Positions 22,695-33,197 of a DNA stretch of 64,000 bases are shown here, piece after piece. The DNA comes from Nyssa sinensis (lineage: Eukaryota; Streptophyta; Magnoliopsida; Cornales; Nyssaceae). A program made the position numbers and the translations under genes. Each line of letters begins with the position of its first letter. Position 1 is the first letter of the stretch. The stretch is taken from the NCBI GenBank assembly GCA_008638375.1, contig CM018052.1, forward strand, positions 12,472,006 to 12,536,005. The letters are read 5' to 3'. The notes below the pieces were generated by a model. That model was not told where the DNA came from. It saw nothing but the letters and a program-made list of their open reading frames with translations, and did no database searches.

Positions 22695-23674
22695 GAGTGG
22701 TATCAGAGCTAAGGTTGGGAAATAGTTAAGATTGACTGGTACCACAGAGTGATATTTGGGAGAAAGGTTAAGGTTACTTGTAAAAGATGGGAACTTTACG
22801 ACAATAAGTTAAGAAATGGTTTGGGAGTCAATGTCCACAACAGAGCACGAAATTATGGATTAAGTACCACAGAGTACCTAAGCCATTGATGCTAGTAGTG
22901 AAAGTACTAAAGTAATGAGTCCCAAAGGTGGAGATTAGACGTGAAATTGTGAAAGACTTCGTAATAGATGATGAACCTGTGATTCTAAAGCATCTAAGGA
23001 CTAAGGATAAACTAATCCGAGATTGTAAATATTAGAGATTCACTAGTATCACACAGTGCTATTTGAGCAATGGTTCATAACCTTTGGAGACAAGATTAAA
23101 GTTGATGTTTCTTGGGGAAAGACTATGCTATGACAGAAATTGATGGTTCTAGGTGATTGAAATGATCAAATGCATAGTGATATTGAACGACAAGTGAGAC
23201 GAGGACATGTCGATAATAATAAGAATGGTTGTGGTTATATCGATTGGGAGAAAAATGACTATAGGTCAGGTAACTCTGGTATTGATCATTATGATTTTGG
23301 AAATCAAAATAATTATTTTAGGGAATTCAATGTGATTGAATGATCATAGTGGATGGTTTCTACTTATTTGAGGATGATCGCCAAATTTGATTTCTTATCT
23401 ACTATTGAATTTTGGTGACAACATATATTTTGTGGATTCTAAACAGTCTTGTTGTGGATTTTCTAAATCTGATTTGACACTTGTATGATTGGGGATTATC
23501 GACTAGTGTTGATTGGAGTCATGTTAGTAAAAGTAATTGAGGTTAAACTTTATGACATTTATAGAGACACTAGAGATTAGACCTCCTTATGGATAAACTT
23601 GACTGATAAATGACTACTTTCCCTAGAAGGTAAGTTGAGTTTTGGGGACAAAACTCTTTTGAAGGTGGGTAGAG
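22695..23674 (+). other. non-coding internal region of element M, with primer-binding site and polypurine tract
   Basis: It begins with a 3-base spacer and the exact primer-binding site TGGTATCAGAGC (22698-22709, initiator-Met tRNA type). It ends with a purine-rich GAAGGTGGGTAGAG (23661-23674) directly before the TGTAATACC start of the next LTR. That end also resembles the usual 3' end of Del/Tekay pol ('ggggacaaaact.tttt.aagg.ggg'). Between them, about 950 bp show no frame longer than chance. With LTRs of about 4 kb, this is a non-autonomous LARD-like layout that must rely on proteins supplied by a relative. Confidence 0.8.
22698..22709 (+). promoter_or_regulatory. tRNA-iMet primer-binding site of element M
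   Basis: TGGTATCAGAGC, three bases after the LTR end GTCA. It primes minus-strand DNA synthesis in this element type. Confidence 0.85.
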
Positions 23675-24453
23675 TGTAATACCGTGAAAATCTGACATGC
23701 CTTAGACTGCACCCAACCTCATAAAAATAGGTTATGTCATAGCAATAAGCAACATAGCCCCAAATCCAATAAGTTATAACGGGATTATTTTTCGAAGATA
23801 TGAAATGAATCACCAAAAATGGAATATGCTTGAAAATAGCTAACCCAGTCGACCGAGTACTGAGATGAATAAATGGGATCGATGTGAAGACTTAATTTTG
23901 AAAATAATATAAAGTATGAATGGGCACCCAAAAATCGGTAAAATAAATAATAGTGAATCGAGTCCCAACTTTAAGCTAATTTTACCAGCATTTGATAATT
24001 TAATATTTTCTGAGTAAGAAAGATCGAAAAATATGCTTATACGCATAAACATGTATATGTGGTCCCATATATTTAAGGTGGAAAAAAAAAAATATATATA
24101 TATATATATATATTTGTGAATACACGCGACAAGATATATATAAATATCAAATTAATACATGTATATACATACAACTTTAGATATGTATATAAAAATATGT
24201 GGTCAAGCTCTTAGAAGTGGCCAACATTGACCAAAATATCAACTTATATATATATATATAATATATCTATATATATATAAAAGAAAGAAAAAGCAAAAGC
24301 AGTAAAAAAGAAAATAAAAAAAAGCATAAAGCTTTTAGAGTTGAATTACATGCCAAGGGTCGGTGTGTGTGAAAGCTTCTAGCAACCTCAAAAAGCTACT
24401 AGAAGCAGTTGAAAATATGACAAAAGGGGCCGCTCTGCCAATGTATAAATATA

Positions 24454-24486
<33 letters not shown>

Positions 24487-24490
<4 letters not shown>

Positions 24491-25079
24491 ATACCATAAA
24501 AGAGCAGACCAATCAGCACTTGACACGTATGCCTATGAATCCAGCTCACGCTCAGCCAATGGCTAAGTGCTCGAACATTCAAAACAGGATGAAAGATCGG
24601 AAGTAGCCAAGCATATGCCTCCAGAGCACATATATATCCGGATAAGGATCTCAGAGTTAATTACAGGGATCCAGACCTACACTCCAGACCTCGTCACAGC
24701 CTTAGCGGTTGCCGAGCAGGGAATAAGGAAACCGTTTTCAACACGAAAACAGTTTTCAACAAGGAAACTACTATCTATGATTATCTCCATGCAATACTCC
24801 ATAAGGTAACTGCAATCTTCGATGATCAAATCCCAATATTCATGGCTCCGAATCCTAATCAACTTAGGAAGGCCACGATCTATAAATCAAACCCTAAAGG
24901 TAAGCTTTATTTTGATGCTCATTCTTTGGCTTTCAATACAGTCTTTTCAATTCTGTTTACTTACTTAAGCATCGGAGTGGCTACCGCCGGAGCCAATCCG
25001 GTGGTCCTCTGATCATCTTTTTGAGTGTTCTATAGATCGCGGAGCCCATACTTGTTGTGAGTCGAAAAGTGCAGCATCA
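24487..25079 (+). repeat. 5' LTR of the Tat element
   Basis: 593 bp from TGATATACCATAAAAG to GTGCAGCATCA. It matches 35515-36146 except for two extra ~20-bp repeats there and scattered substitutions. Confidence 0.95.
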
Positions 25080-25082
25080 GTT

Positions 25083-25100
25083 TGGCGCCGTCTGTGGGAA
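25083..25100 (+). promoter_or_regulatory. primer-binding site of the Tat element
   Basis: TGGCGCCGTCTGTGGGAA, three bases after the LTR end. This GGCGCC-type sequence typically follows 5' LTRs of plant Tat/Athila-group elements; the primer tRNA cannot be fixed from the sequence. Confidence 0.8.
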
Positions 25101-25297
25101 CGACTAATCTCCAAGTGCTCTATTCACAAACTCATCTCTTTCCTCACCGGAAAACCATGGCCCCAAATCTCCGACCGCGACAGAATACTCAGAATCCGTA
25201 AAGCTCTCAACGTCGGCCGCTTGTTCCATGAGCAAGGGGGCCAACGGTTGATCCCATACGACAAGAGATCGAATCGATCAAACGACACAATGAACTG

Positions 25298-26812
25298 GTG
25301 CAGGAACAGTTGCTTGCCATAACCAGAACACTGGCAACGCTCACGCAGAATCAAGGGACGAGTCCTCCTAACCCGCTAGTCAATATTGCTGCGGGAACAC
25401 AACCTCCTATGACCATTGAGAATGAAGAACCCCACGAGCAGGCTCCAAATAACCAACTTGGGCACCCCCAGGGTGTTGCCCGCGTTGGCAGAGATCCACA
25501 GCCGTCAGCAGCTCCAGGCTGGGGAACATCAGCCTTCGTGCCTGACGTCCACTACCGAAGCACTACTCGAGCCCCAACTCCAAGGGCTTCGGGAGTGCAT
25601 CCGACACTACAAGAACCTCATCCCCATACAGCACCAATCCCTTTGGTTCGGAACCCTCTTCTGTCCAAGGGACGTACTCAACCCAACTACCTTAAAGCCG
25701 AGGCTGTCAGGCAGGGTTCACAAGATATCAGATTCAGAGACCCTCGGAGGGTAGAAGAAATTGCCTAGTCTATGGACCGGACAATTGCTTTGAGAGGTGC
25801 CTAGAACCCTCTAGAGAAAGACGAGTTGGCCAGGCTGCTTGGAAGACTTGCCACCCCATTCACTCACGCCATCATGTCAGAAGAAAGGCCTAGAAAGTTC
25901 ATGGTGCCCAAGTTCACCCTGTACGATGGGTCCGGAGACCTAGGAGATCATCTGTCGCACTGCCAGCATAAGATGGCCTTCCACGGAGCCTCTGATGCTT
26001 TCATGTGCCGAACTTTCATCACCAGCTTGAAGGAAACTGTTCTGAAATGGTTCCATAACCTCCCTCCGAACTCAATTACCAGCTTCTATGAGCTCGGTAG
26101 ACAATTCCTAGAGAGGTTTATGACCAGCAGAAGGCTCAAAAGGGGACCAGAATTCCTGTTAAATATCAAGCAGACTAAGGAGGAGTCCCTCAGAGCCTAC
26201 ATTGCGTGCTTCAATGCCAAACTCACGGAGATCATTGACTGCAGCCCAAAATTCCTTGTAGCTGCCTTAACTGCTGGACTTGCTCACGGTGGCTTCAGAG
26301 ATTCCTTGACAAAAAGCCTTCCCGCCGACATGGCGGCCTTGATGGATTGGGCCAGGAAGTACATCAACTTGGAAGAAGCCAACTGCACATCCCTGAAGGG
26401 CAAAGATCAGACCTAGAGGGATAATCCGAAGAGGGAGGATCACAAGAAGGAAGACCACAGAAGAAACTCCAGCAAAAAGAGGGACAAGAGTCCAGAAAAG
26501 AGAACAGCACCCAGAGCTGTGTACAATTCTGGACCAAGGGAGTTCACTAACTTTACTCTTTTGAACACTACACCTAACCAGGTACTCCGGCAGATTCGAG
26601 ATCGGGAAAACCTGAGGTGGCCGGAACCAATCAAAGGAGATCCCAGCCTTCGGGACCAAAGTAAGTATTGTAATTTCCATAAAGATCATGGACATACAAC
26701 TAACTCATGCAGGACCCTCCGGTATGAGATAGAGGAACTCATAAAGAAGGGGCGTCTTCGGGAGTTCGTCAAGCAGGACGGAAGGGAAAACCCCCAAGAA
26801 GACAAGCCTTAA
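25298..26812 (+). pseudogene. gag of the Tat element
   Basis: One frame, broken by TAG stops at 25766, 25802 and 26414 and closed by TAA at 26810, encodes the particle protein that packages element RNA. The N-terminal 150 residues are Pro/Gln-rich. The central retrotransposon-gag fold includes KFTLYDGSGDLGDHLSHC, LKWFHNLPPNSITSFYEL and the region after FLERF. A basic Lys/Arg stretch follows, then the zinc knuckle-like YCNFHKDHGHTTNSC (C-x2-H-x3-H... variant usual for Tat elements), and IEELIKKGRL. A leader of about 200 bp separates it from the primer site. The lineage is clear; the gene is dead because of its stops. Confidence 0.9.
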
Positions 26813-26929
26813 CAACGGCCAAATCAGAGGCCCGAGCAGAGACAAGAACATAGGGAAGGACGAAACGAGCCTCAGAGGTAGAACAACCATGTCATCTACG
26901 TCCTCCATGCTGACTCCCCTATTATAGGA

Positions 26930-27442
26930 ATGTCCAACAGGGCAAGAAAGAGATATGCTCGGGAGGCCAGGGCTGCCCCGGACGTATTACAAATCTCCAA
27001 CGTGGAAAAAAGGCTCAAGCCAGCACCAGAGATCCAATTCACTGAACAGGACCTAGCAGGGGTACACTGCCCTCACAGTGATGCCCTCGTCATCACTCTC
27101 AAAATCACCAACTTTGAGATCAGGAGAGTCCTGGTCAATACTGGCAGCTCCGTCAATATATTGTTCCATGAGCCACTCAAACAGATGGGGATGGACCACG
27201 ACAACATCAAGCCTACTACTGCCGTGATGGCAGCCTTTGATGGCAATCTTAGCACCCCACTGGGAAGAATCGACCTTTCTACTACTGTAGGAGAGGGAGA
27301 AGGGCAGAAGACCACCATCTCGGAGTACATGGTGTTGAATATGAAATCTCCCTACAATGTCATAAGTGGGAGACCATGGTTGCACCAGATAGGGGCAGTC
27401 ACCTCGACCCTCCATCAATGTCTGAAGTACGTTCACAACTAG
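26930..27442 (+). pseudogene. aspartic protease domain of the Tat element
   Basis: In the same frame as gag. The protease that cuts the polyprotein is recognisable by the region LVNTGSSVNILF, then FDGNLSTPLGRIDL, and the ILGRPWL-like block ISGRPWLHQIGAV. The catalytic triplet is NTGS instead of DTGS, so the active-site aspartate is lost. A TAG ends the frame at 27440, and further TAG codons at about 27520 and 27529 break the linker to RT. An upstream stop at 26879 separates it from gag. Confidence 0.85.
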
Positions 27443-27664
27443 AACGTTTATTCTGTCAGGGGATGCCAACCAACTTCTCGAGAGTGCCATGCCATTGCAC
27501 TCAAGGAGAAGGCCACCAAATAGCAATTATAGTACACTCGAGACTGTACAGATCTAGTTCTCACCCACACTCCCGAGGTGGAAGGTTGCCCATCCAGCAT
27601 TGAAGAACCTTTGAGCCCAAGGGGACGAGACAGCCGAGCCAAACCCATTGGCTAGCCCATCAAG

Positions 27665-29060
27665 GTGTTGGTCAGTTCAAAATCAGAGGGGCGTTATTTA
27701 TACATCGGCCCAGATCTGACGCACACCGAGCAGAAGAAGATAATCGGGTTTCTGAAAGGCAACCTCTCTATGTTTGCTTGGGAGACCAAAGATATAGAGG
27801 GTATAGATCCCAATCTGATAACCCACAAGCTGATGGTAGACCCAGATCACCCACCAGTTAGACAGAAGAGAAGGCCGATTGCTCCTGAACGGCATCGGAT
27901 TATAAATGAGGAAGCCTAGAGGCTGCTTGAAGCCAGGATGATACGAGAAGTGTTCTATCCCGAGTGGCTAGCCAACATCGTCTTGGTCAAGAAGAAAAAT
28001 GGCAAGTGGAGAGTCTGCGTTGATTATACGGACCTCAATAAGGCGTGCCCCAAAGACAGCGTTCCACTGCTAAGGATAGATCAATTGGTTGACGCCACTA
28101 CAGGGACGAGCTCATGAGCTTCATGGATGCCTACTCTGGGTACAACCAAATTCAAATGTACCCTCCAGACCAAGAGAAGACAGCCTTCATAACCGAACGA
28201 GGTCTCTACTGTTACAAAGTAATGCCTTTCGGTTTGAAGAACGCTGGAGCCACATACTAGGGGTTGGTCAATAAGATGTTCAGCCCACTACTCGGCAATA
28301 CCATGGAGGTATACATCGATGACATGTTGGTCAAAAGTCTGCAAAAAGGTAGTCACCTCCAGCACTTAGCCCAGACCTTCGATATATTAAGACAGCCCAA
28401 GATGAAGCTCAACCCCTCGAAATGTACCTTCGGGGTGACGAAGGGAAAATTCTTGGGATATATTGTCTCTTAAAGGGGTATCGAAGCAAACCCCACTCAG
28501 ATCCAAGCTCTGATTAGATTGAAGTCACCAAAAACCAGAAAGGACATTCAGGCACTGAATGGCAGAATCGCAACACTAAGCAGATTTATCTCCAAATCCA
28601 CTGATCGCTGCCTACCCTTCTTCAAAGCTCTAAAGGGCAACAAAGCTTTACAGTGGACGGAAGAATGCGAGAAAGCTTTTCAAGAACTAAAGGAGTATCT
28701 AGCCTCTCCAGAACTTCTGTCAAAACCAGTACAATGAGAAAAGCTACTCTTGTACCTTACAGTCTCAAAAAATGCGGTCAGCTCCGCATTAGTCAGACAG
28801 GACAGAGGAGTACAGAGGCCCATATTCTACGTCAGTAGGGCACTAATTGACACAGAAAAAAGATATCCAGAAGTGGAAAAACTAGCCTTCGCCTTAGTCA
28901 TATCAGCTCGGAAGCTCCGACCTTATTTCCAAGCCCATCCAATTGAAATCCCAACTGCCTATCCTCTGAAGTCAATATTGACGAAACCTGAGGTATCGGG
29001 AAGATTAGTGAAGTGGTCCGTGGAGCTAGGGGAATTCGACATATCATATGTGCCTCAAAA
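27665..29060 (+). pseudogene. reverse transcriptase and first RNase H of the Tat element
   Basis: RT copies element RNA into DNA in cytoplasmic particles, and RNase H removes the RNA strand. RT motifs in order: KWRVCVDYTDLNKACPKD, SFMDAYSGYNQI, KVMPFGLKNAGATY, the catalytic YIDD at about 28314 and KCTFGV. The first RNase H spans about 28750-29060, with PIFYVSRAL, EKRYPEVEKLAFALV and LKSILTKPEVSGRL. Breaks: TAG at 27917, a one-base frameshift near 28100 (in the stretch before SFMDAYSG), TAG at 28258, TAA at 28471 and TGA at 28735. All lie in the single ancestral polyprotein frame. Confidence 0.92.
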
Positions 29061-29142
29061 TTCCATCAAAGGACAGGCCTTGGCTTATTTTGTTGCCGAA
29101 TTCACCCCAGCGCTTCAAGACAAGGCACAGCTCATCGAAACT

Positions 29143-29457
29143 TCAGGAACCTGGCTGCTCTACATCGATGGATCGTCAAACGATCAAGGCTCAGGAGTAG
29201 GCCGGTTACTACAGTCCCCTGATGGGTTCACATCAGAAAAAGCAATCAGCCTAGGATTCAAAGCTTCTAACAATGAAGCAGAATATGAAGCCCTAATCTT
29301 AGGCATCAAGTTGGCCCTGGAATGTGAGGTTCAGAACCTCAAGGTCTTCTCAGACTCCCAACTGGTGGTACGCCAAGTCCTGGGAGAATTTTCTATTAAA
29401 GATGATAGGATGCTTCGGTACTCTAAAGTGGTAAACCACTTGAAACATTCCTTCTAG
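29143..29457 (+). pseudogene. second (archaeal-type) RNase H domain of the Tat element
   Basis: WLLYIDGSSN, then NNEAEYEALILGIKLAL and VFSDSQLVVRQVLGEF supply the D-E-D catalytic residues of an archaeal-type RNase H. A second RNase H after the normal one is a known hallmark of the Tat/Ogre lineage and fixes the classification. The frame is open here but closes at TAG 29455, a likely former CAG. Confidence 0.9.
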
Positions 29458-29631
29458 ACATTCACTATCCAGAAAATTAAAAGAAGCCAGAACTGCAGAG
29501 CAGATACTTTGGCTAACATGGCGCCCCGCCTCAAGTCTGAAGCAAATTCCACAATAAAAATCTCCTATTAGCCGGGACCTAGCATAGAGGAAGCCCAAGT
29601 TGCTCAAATTGCTGAATAGCCCCAGAACTGG

Positions 29632-30863
29632 ATGACTCCAATGCTCCAGTACCTACAATCCAGGCTCATTCCAGAAGACAAAAACAAAGCCAGGAGAATC
29701 GGAATCAGAGCGGCTCGGTACCTGATCCTGAACAACAAGCTTTACAGGAGGTCGTATTCTCAACCTCTGTTAAAATGCGTAGCTCCAGAAGAATCACAAT
29801 ATGTCTTGGCTGAAATACACGAAGGAATTTGCGGGAATCATAATGGGGGCAGAACAATAGCTCACCAAGCTCTGTCTTAGGGCTATTACTAGCCTAGCAT
29901 GCTAAGGCAGGCTAAGGAGTATGTCTAAAAATGCGACAAATGCCAATGATTTGCCCCATATCAACACCAGCCTCATCACGAGCTCATCCCGATTCCTAGC
30001 CCATGGCCCTTTGCTCAGTGGGGGATGGACATCTTGGGTCCTTTACCAAAGGCCCCACCAAACAGGAAGTATCTCTTGGTAGCCATTGATTACTTCTTTA
30101 AGTGGGCCGAAGTTGAACCTCTAACACATATCACGGAAAAGGAAGTTGTGAGCTTCACCTGGAAGAACATTGTTGCAGGTTTGGTATACCACGTGTGATT
30201 ATCTCTGACAACGGGACACAGTTTACTGGTAAAGGCTTTAAGAAATTCTGTGAAAATCTCAACATTAGGCAACACTTTGCCTCTCCAGGCCATCCACAAG
30301 CAAATGGGCAAGCAGAGGTCACCAACCGAACGATCCTTGATGGATTAAAGAAAAGGCTGGAGCAGGCCAAAGGAAAGTGGGCAGAGGAACTCCCTGGAGT
30401 TCTTTGGGCCTACAGAACGACCAGAAGAACTCCTACCTCTAAAACTCCCTTCTCACTGGCCTACGGTACAGAAGCAGTAATCTCGGTTGAGATCGGTATG
30501 CCAACTCTGAGGACTGAAACCTTTGAGCAAGAATCCAATGATCAACAGCTGATGGAAAATTTGGATTTGCTTGAAGAAAGAAGGGATCAAGCCAGCATCA
30601 GGATCGAATCCTATCAGCAGAGAATGGTCGACAAATCCAAGGTGGGGCTTAAGACGGTCAGCTTTCAAGTCGGAGACCTTGTCTTAAGAAGAGTCTTTCA
30701 AAACACCAAGGATCCCACTATGGGAAAGTTGTCACCAAACTGGGAAGGCCCCTACAGAGTGACTAAGGTTATTAGGCCTACCACCTACTGGCTAGAAGAC
30801 ATGACTGGGAAGCCTATTCTTAGGCCATGGAACGTGGAACATTTACGGAAGTATTATCAATAA
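29632..30863 (+). pseudogene. integrase of the Tat element
   Basis: Integrase inserts the DNA copy into the chromosome. The N-terminal zinc finger is visible as EIHEGICGNHNGG ... KCDKC, broken by TAG at 29878 and 29890, TAA at 29925 and TGA at 29949. The core carries the D-D-E triad: WGMDILGPLP, IISDNGTQFTG and HPQANGQAEVTNR. A frameshift near 30180 lies between the first and second aspartate. The C-terminal part includes VGDLVLRRVF and the GPYRV block before the stop at 30861. Apart from the breaks, all expected motifs are present. Confidence 0.92.
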
Positions 30864-30899
30864 GAGATGTTTCTTTCTTTTTAATGCCTCCATAAAATG

Positions 30900-31410
30900 T
30901 TCATCTATAATGCACAGGCCTCCAGAGCCTGGTCCATAATATACAAGTCTTAGCACTTGGTCCATCTATCATGCACAGGCCTTTAGAGCCTGGTCCATAA
31001 TGTACAAGTCTTAGTACTTGGTCTATCTATAATGCATAGGCCTCCAGAGCCTGGTCCATAATGTACAAGTCTTAGCACTTGGTCCATCTATCATGCACAG
31101 GCCTCCAGAGCCTGGTCCATAATGTACAAGTCTTAGTACTTGGTCCATCTATAATGCACAGGCCTCCAGAGCCTGGTCCATAATGTACAAGTCTTAGAAC
31201 TTGGTCCATCTATAATGCACAGGCCTCCACAGCCTGGTCCATAATGTACAAGTCTCAGCACTTGGTCCATCTATAATGCACAGGCCTCCACAGCCTGGTC
31301 CATCTATAATGCACAGGCCCTCAGAGCCTGGTCCATTGACAATGCGCAAGTCTTAGTTCTTGATCTATCTTCCTATGCATAGGCCTCCAGAGCCTGGTTT
31401 ATCTTCAACA
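30900..31410 (+). repeat. 61-bp tandem array in the 3' untranslated region of the Tat element
   Basis: About eight units of 61 bp, each with 'atgcacaggcctccagagcc', 'tggtccataatgtacaagtc' and 'ttagcacttgg'. The last units are shortened or diverged. A tandem array between integrase and the 3' LTR is typical of Tat/Retand elements. Confidence 0.93.
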
Positions 31411-31801
31411 TGCAGACTCTATGATCTAGTCCGTCCAAAGGCGGAAGTTCCAAGCGTCTTCAAAGTCTAAATACTATCTACACAAGTTTCCCAGATCGGA
31501 ATAACTTAAAGCTGATACATAGATTATTTGGCTTGTGCACCAACAAGCAGCAAATACTACAGTACCGAGCAGGCTTAAAGTACATTGGTTCAAAACTTTA
31601 AGTTTTACGCAAGACTTCGTTGATCTACTCTTAGAACATGCAAAAGAATTATTTATTAGAAGTGCACAAGAAGGTGTTTTAACTCTAGAAAAGCGCATTC
31701 AAACAGAGAAGAACATTGGATTTAAGAAGAAACAACTCAATTTTATTGATGATTCATAGAAAGTTTACATCAGTATGAAAAAACTGGAAATAAAACAGAG
31801 G
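31411..31801. other. spacer in the Tat 3' region
   Basis: Non-coding sequence after the tandem array. A 74-codon plus-strand frame here shows no recognisable motif and is probably chance. Confidence 0.4.
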
Positions 31802-32591
31802 CTACAACAAGGACATCATTACATAAGCTACTACAGAAGCTACTACATCACTACGATCTGCAACATCATGGCTATCTTCCTCGAATGGGAAAGGGGCCCA
31901 AGTTCCACCGTCCATTACTGCCGCCACCGGCTTCCATTTGAAAGGAAGGAACCCGGAACCCCAATCTGTATCAAGAAGCACCCAGGCCATTTCATCATCA
32001 CTATTATTGATCTCAAGACCAACGGATGATGAGGGCTCTGGGTCTCAGGAGACCTCTATTCTCCACCTTCGTTTCCCTCAAATTCGGCATAACTCCCCCG
32101 CAAATTTGAGCAAGGGTCTCTGCCAAGACACAAAGGAATGGAGGCATCCCACCTTTGTCTTCATCGATGCTCCAAGCCTCGGTTGAATCAAGGAGGGTCC
32201 ACCACCAATCGGAGAAATCTCGACCGGATGCCAAGATGGACAAGAGAACTTGTGCCTCCTCTAATCCTTCCTTGGAGACTGAATCAAGGGGAAGGTTAAC
32301 TCTCGGCCACAGTTTAATCATTCCTAACTCAGACGAAGAACCGTCAATCATCTCCGGGCGAACGACAAATTTTCGGCAACATTTAAAATCTCTCCTACGG
32401 GGGAACAATTTAGGAACAAGAGGATTGGGTGCAACCGTATGCCCCCCTTTCCATATATATAGACCCTTGAAGTCCAAAAGCCACCCAACTGGACCGTCGT
32501 AATGGTTAAAAGAGAGGTTGGCCTCAAAATCCCAAACGACAATCATATAAATAAACGATGCATTAAACCTGCCTCCTTGGAATACCAAGAG
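31802..32591 (-). pseudogene. unrecognised antisense reading frames in the Tat 3' region
   Basis: The minus strand is open for 191 codons (32588 to 32013, opening after a TAG, first ATG about ten codons in), then, after a stop and frame change, for 62 codons (31990-31802). The longer part is rich in Trp and hydrophobic residues, for example LLDFKGLYIWKGG, KLFPRRRDFKCCRKF and DFSDWWWTLLDSTEAW, and looks like a globular protein rather than random translation. I recognise no family. It lies between the tandem array and the spliced antisense gene, so it may be a second antisense gene or a 3' exon of that transcript. Confidence 0.45.
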
Positions 32592-33197
32592 CTAGGGTAC
32601 AGAGTTCTTTGAACAAAAATCATAGTCCGGCACTGAAGCTTCTGAAGTAATAAAAAGGGGGGGCAAAGTCTAAATGTACAAGCCTCTTATCCGGTGTACA
32701 TACCCTCTAGTCTTATCTATTTTATGACAGACCATTCATACGATAAAGGCCAACAGCTCTGACATATCCTGATCCTAAGGGCTCAGAAACAGTAGTTTCG
32801 GTCATCGTAATGATGAGCATAAGCTGTCTAGTTATTTTCACAAGTCTTTGGTTCAGAGTAATCTACTTCAGAACTCTGCAGAGTTTACTCCCACTCTGTG
32901 TGATACAAAATCAATATTGGGTTCTATTTATCTGATTATGTTTGCTTTCTTATCTTATTATGATGAGACAGTCGAAGTTAATCTACATTCACTATTCAAT
33001 TACAAGTATCAAAGCTCAGAAGGAAACTATTAACTAGTGGACAGTTGATCTGACACGCAATGGGCTCAGAACAGCCATACTCGCAACAAAATAACACAAA
33101 AAGAATCTGAAGAAAAGTCAATTTTACTGATCAAAAGGTATTTCATTACATCAAAAAGGGCTGGCAAAAACAAAGAAAAGTAAAAGTTGATAAAGCC
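32592..33197. other. spacer between the antisense frames of the Tat element
   Basis: AT-rich, no supported frame. It lies downstream of the antisense gene's stop on the minus strand. Confidence 0.4.

Noticed and set aside
30900..31410. A CRISPR-like array.
   Set aside because: The units are contiguous without spacers and lie in the 3' region of a plant retrotransposon.
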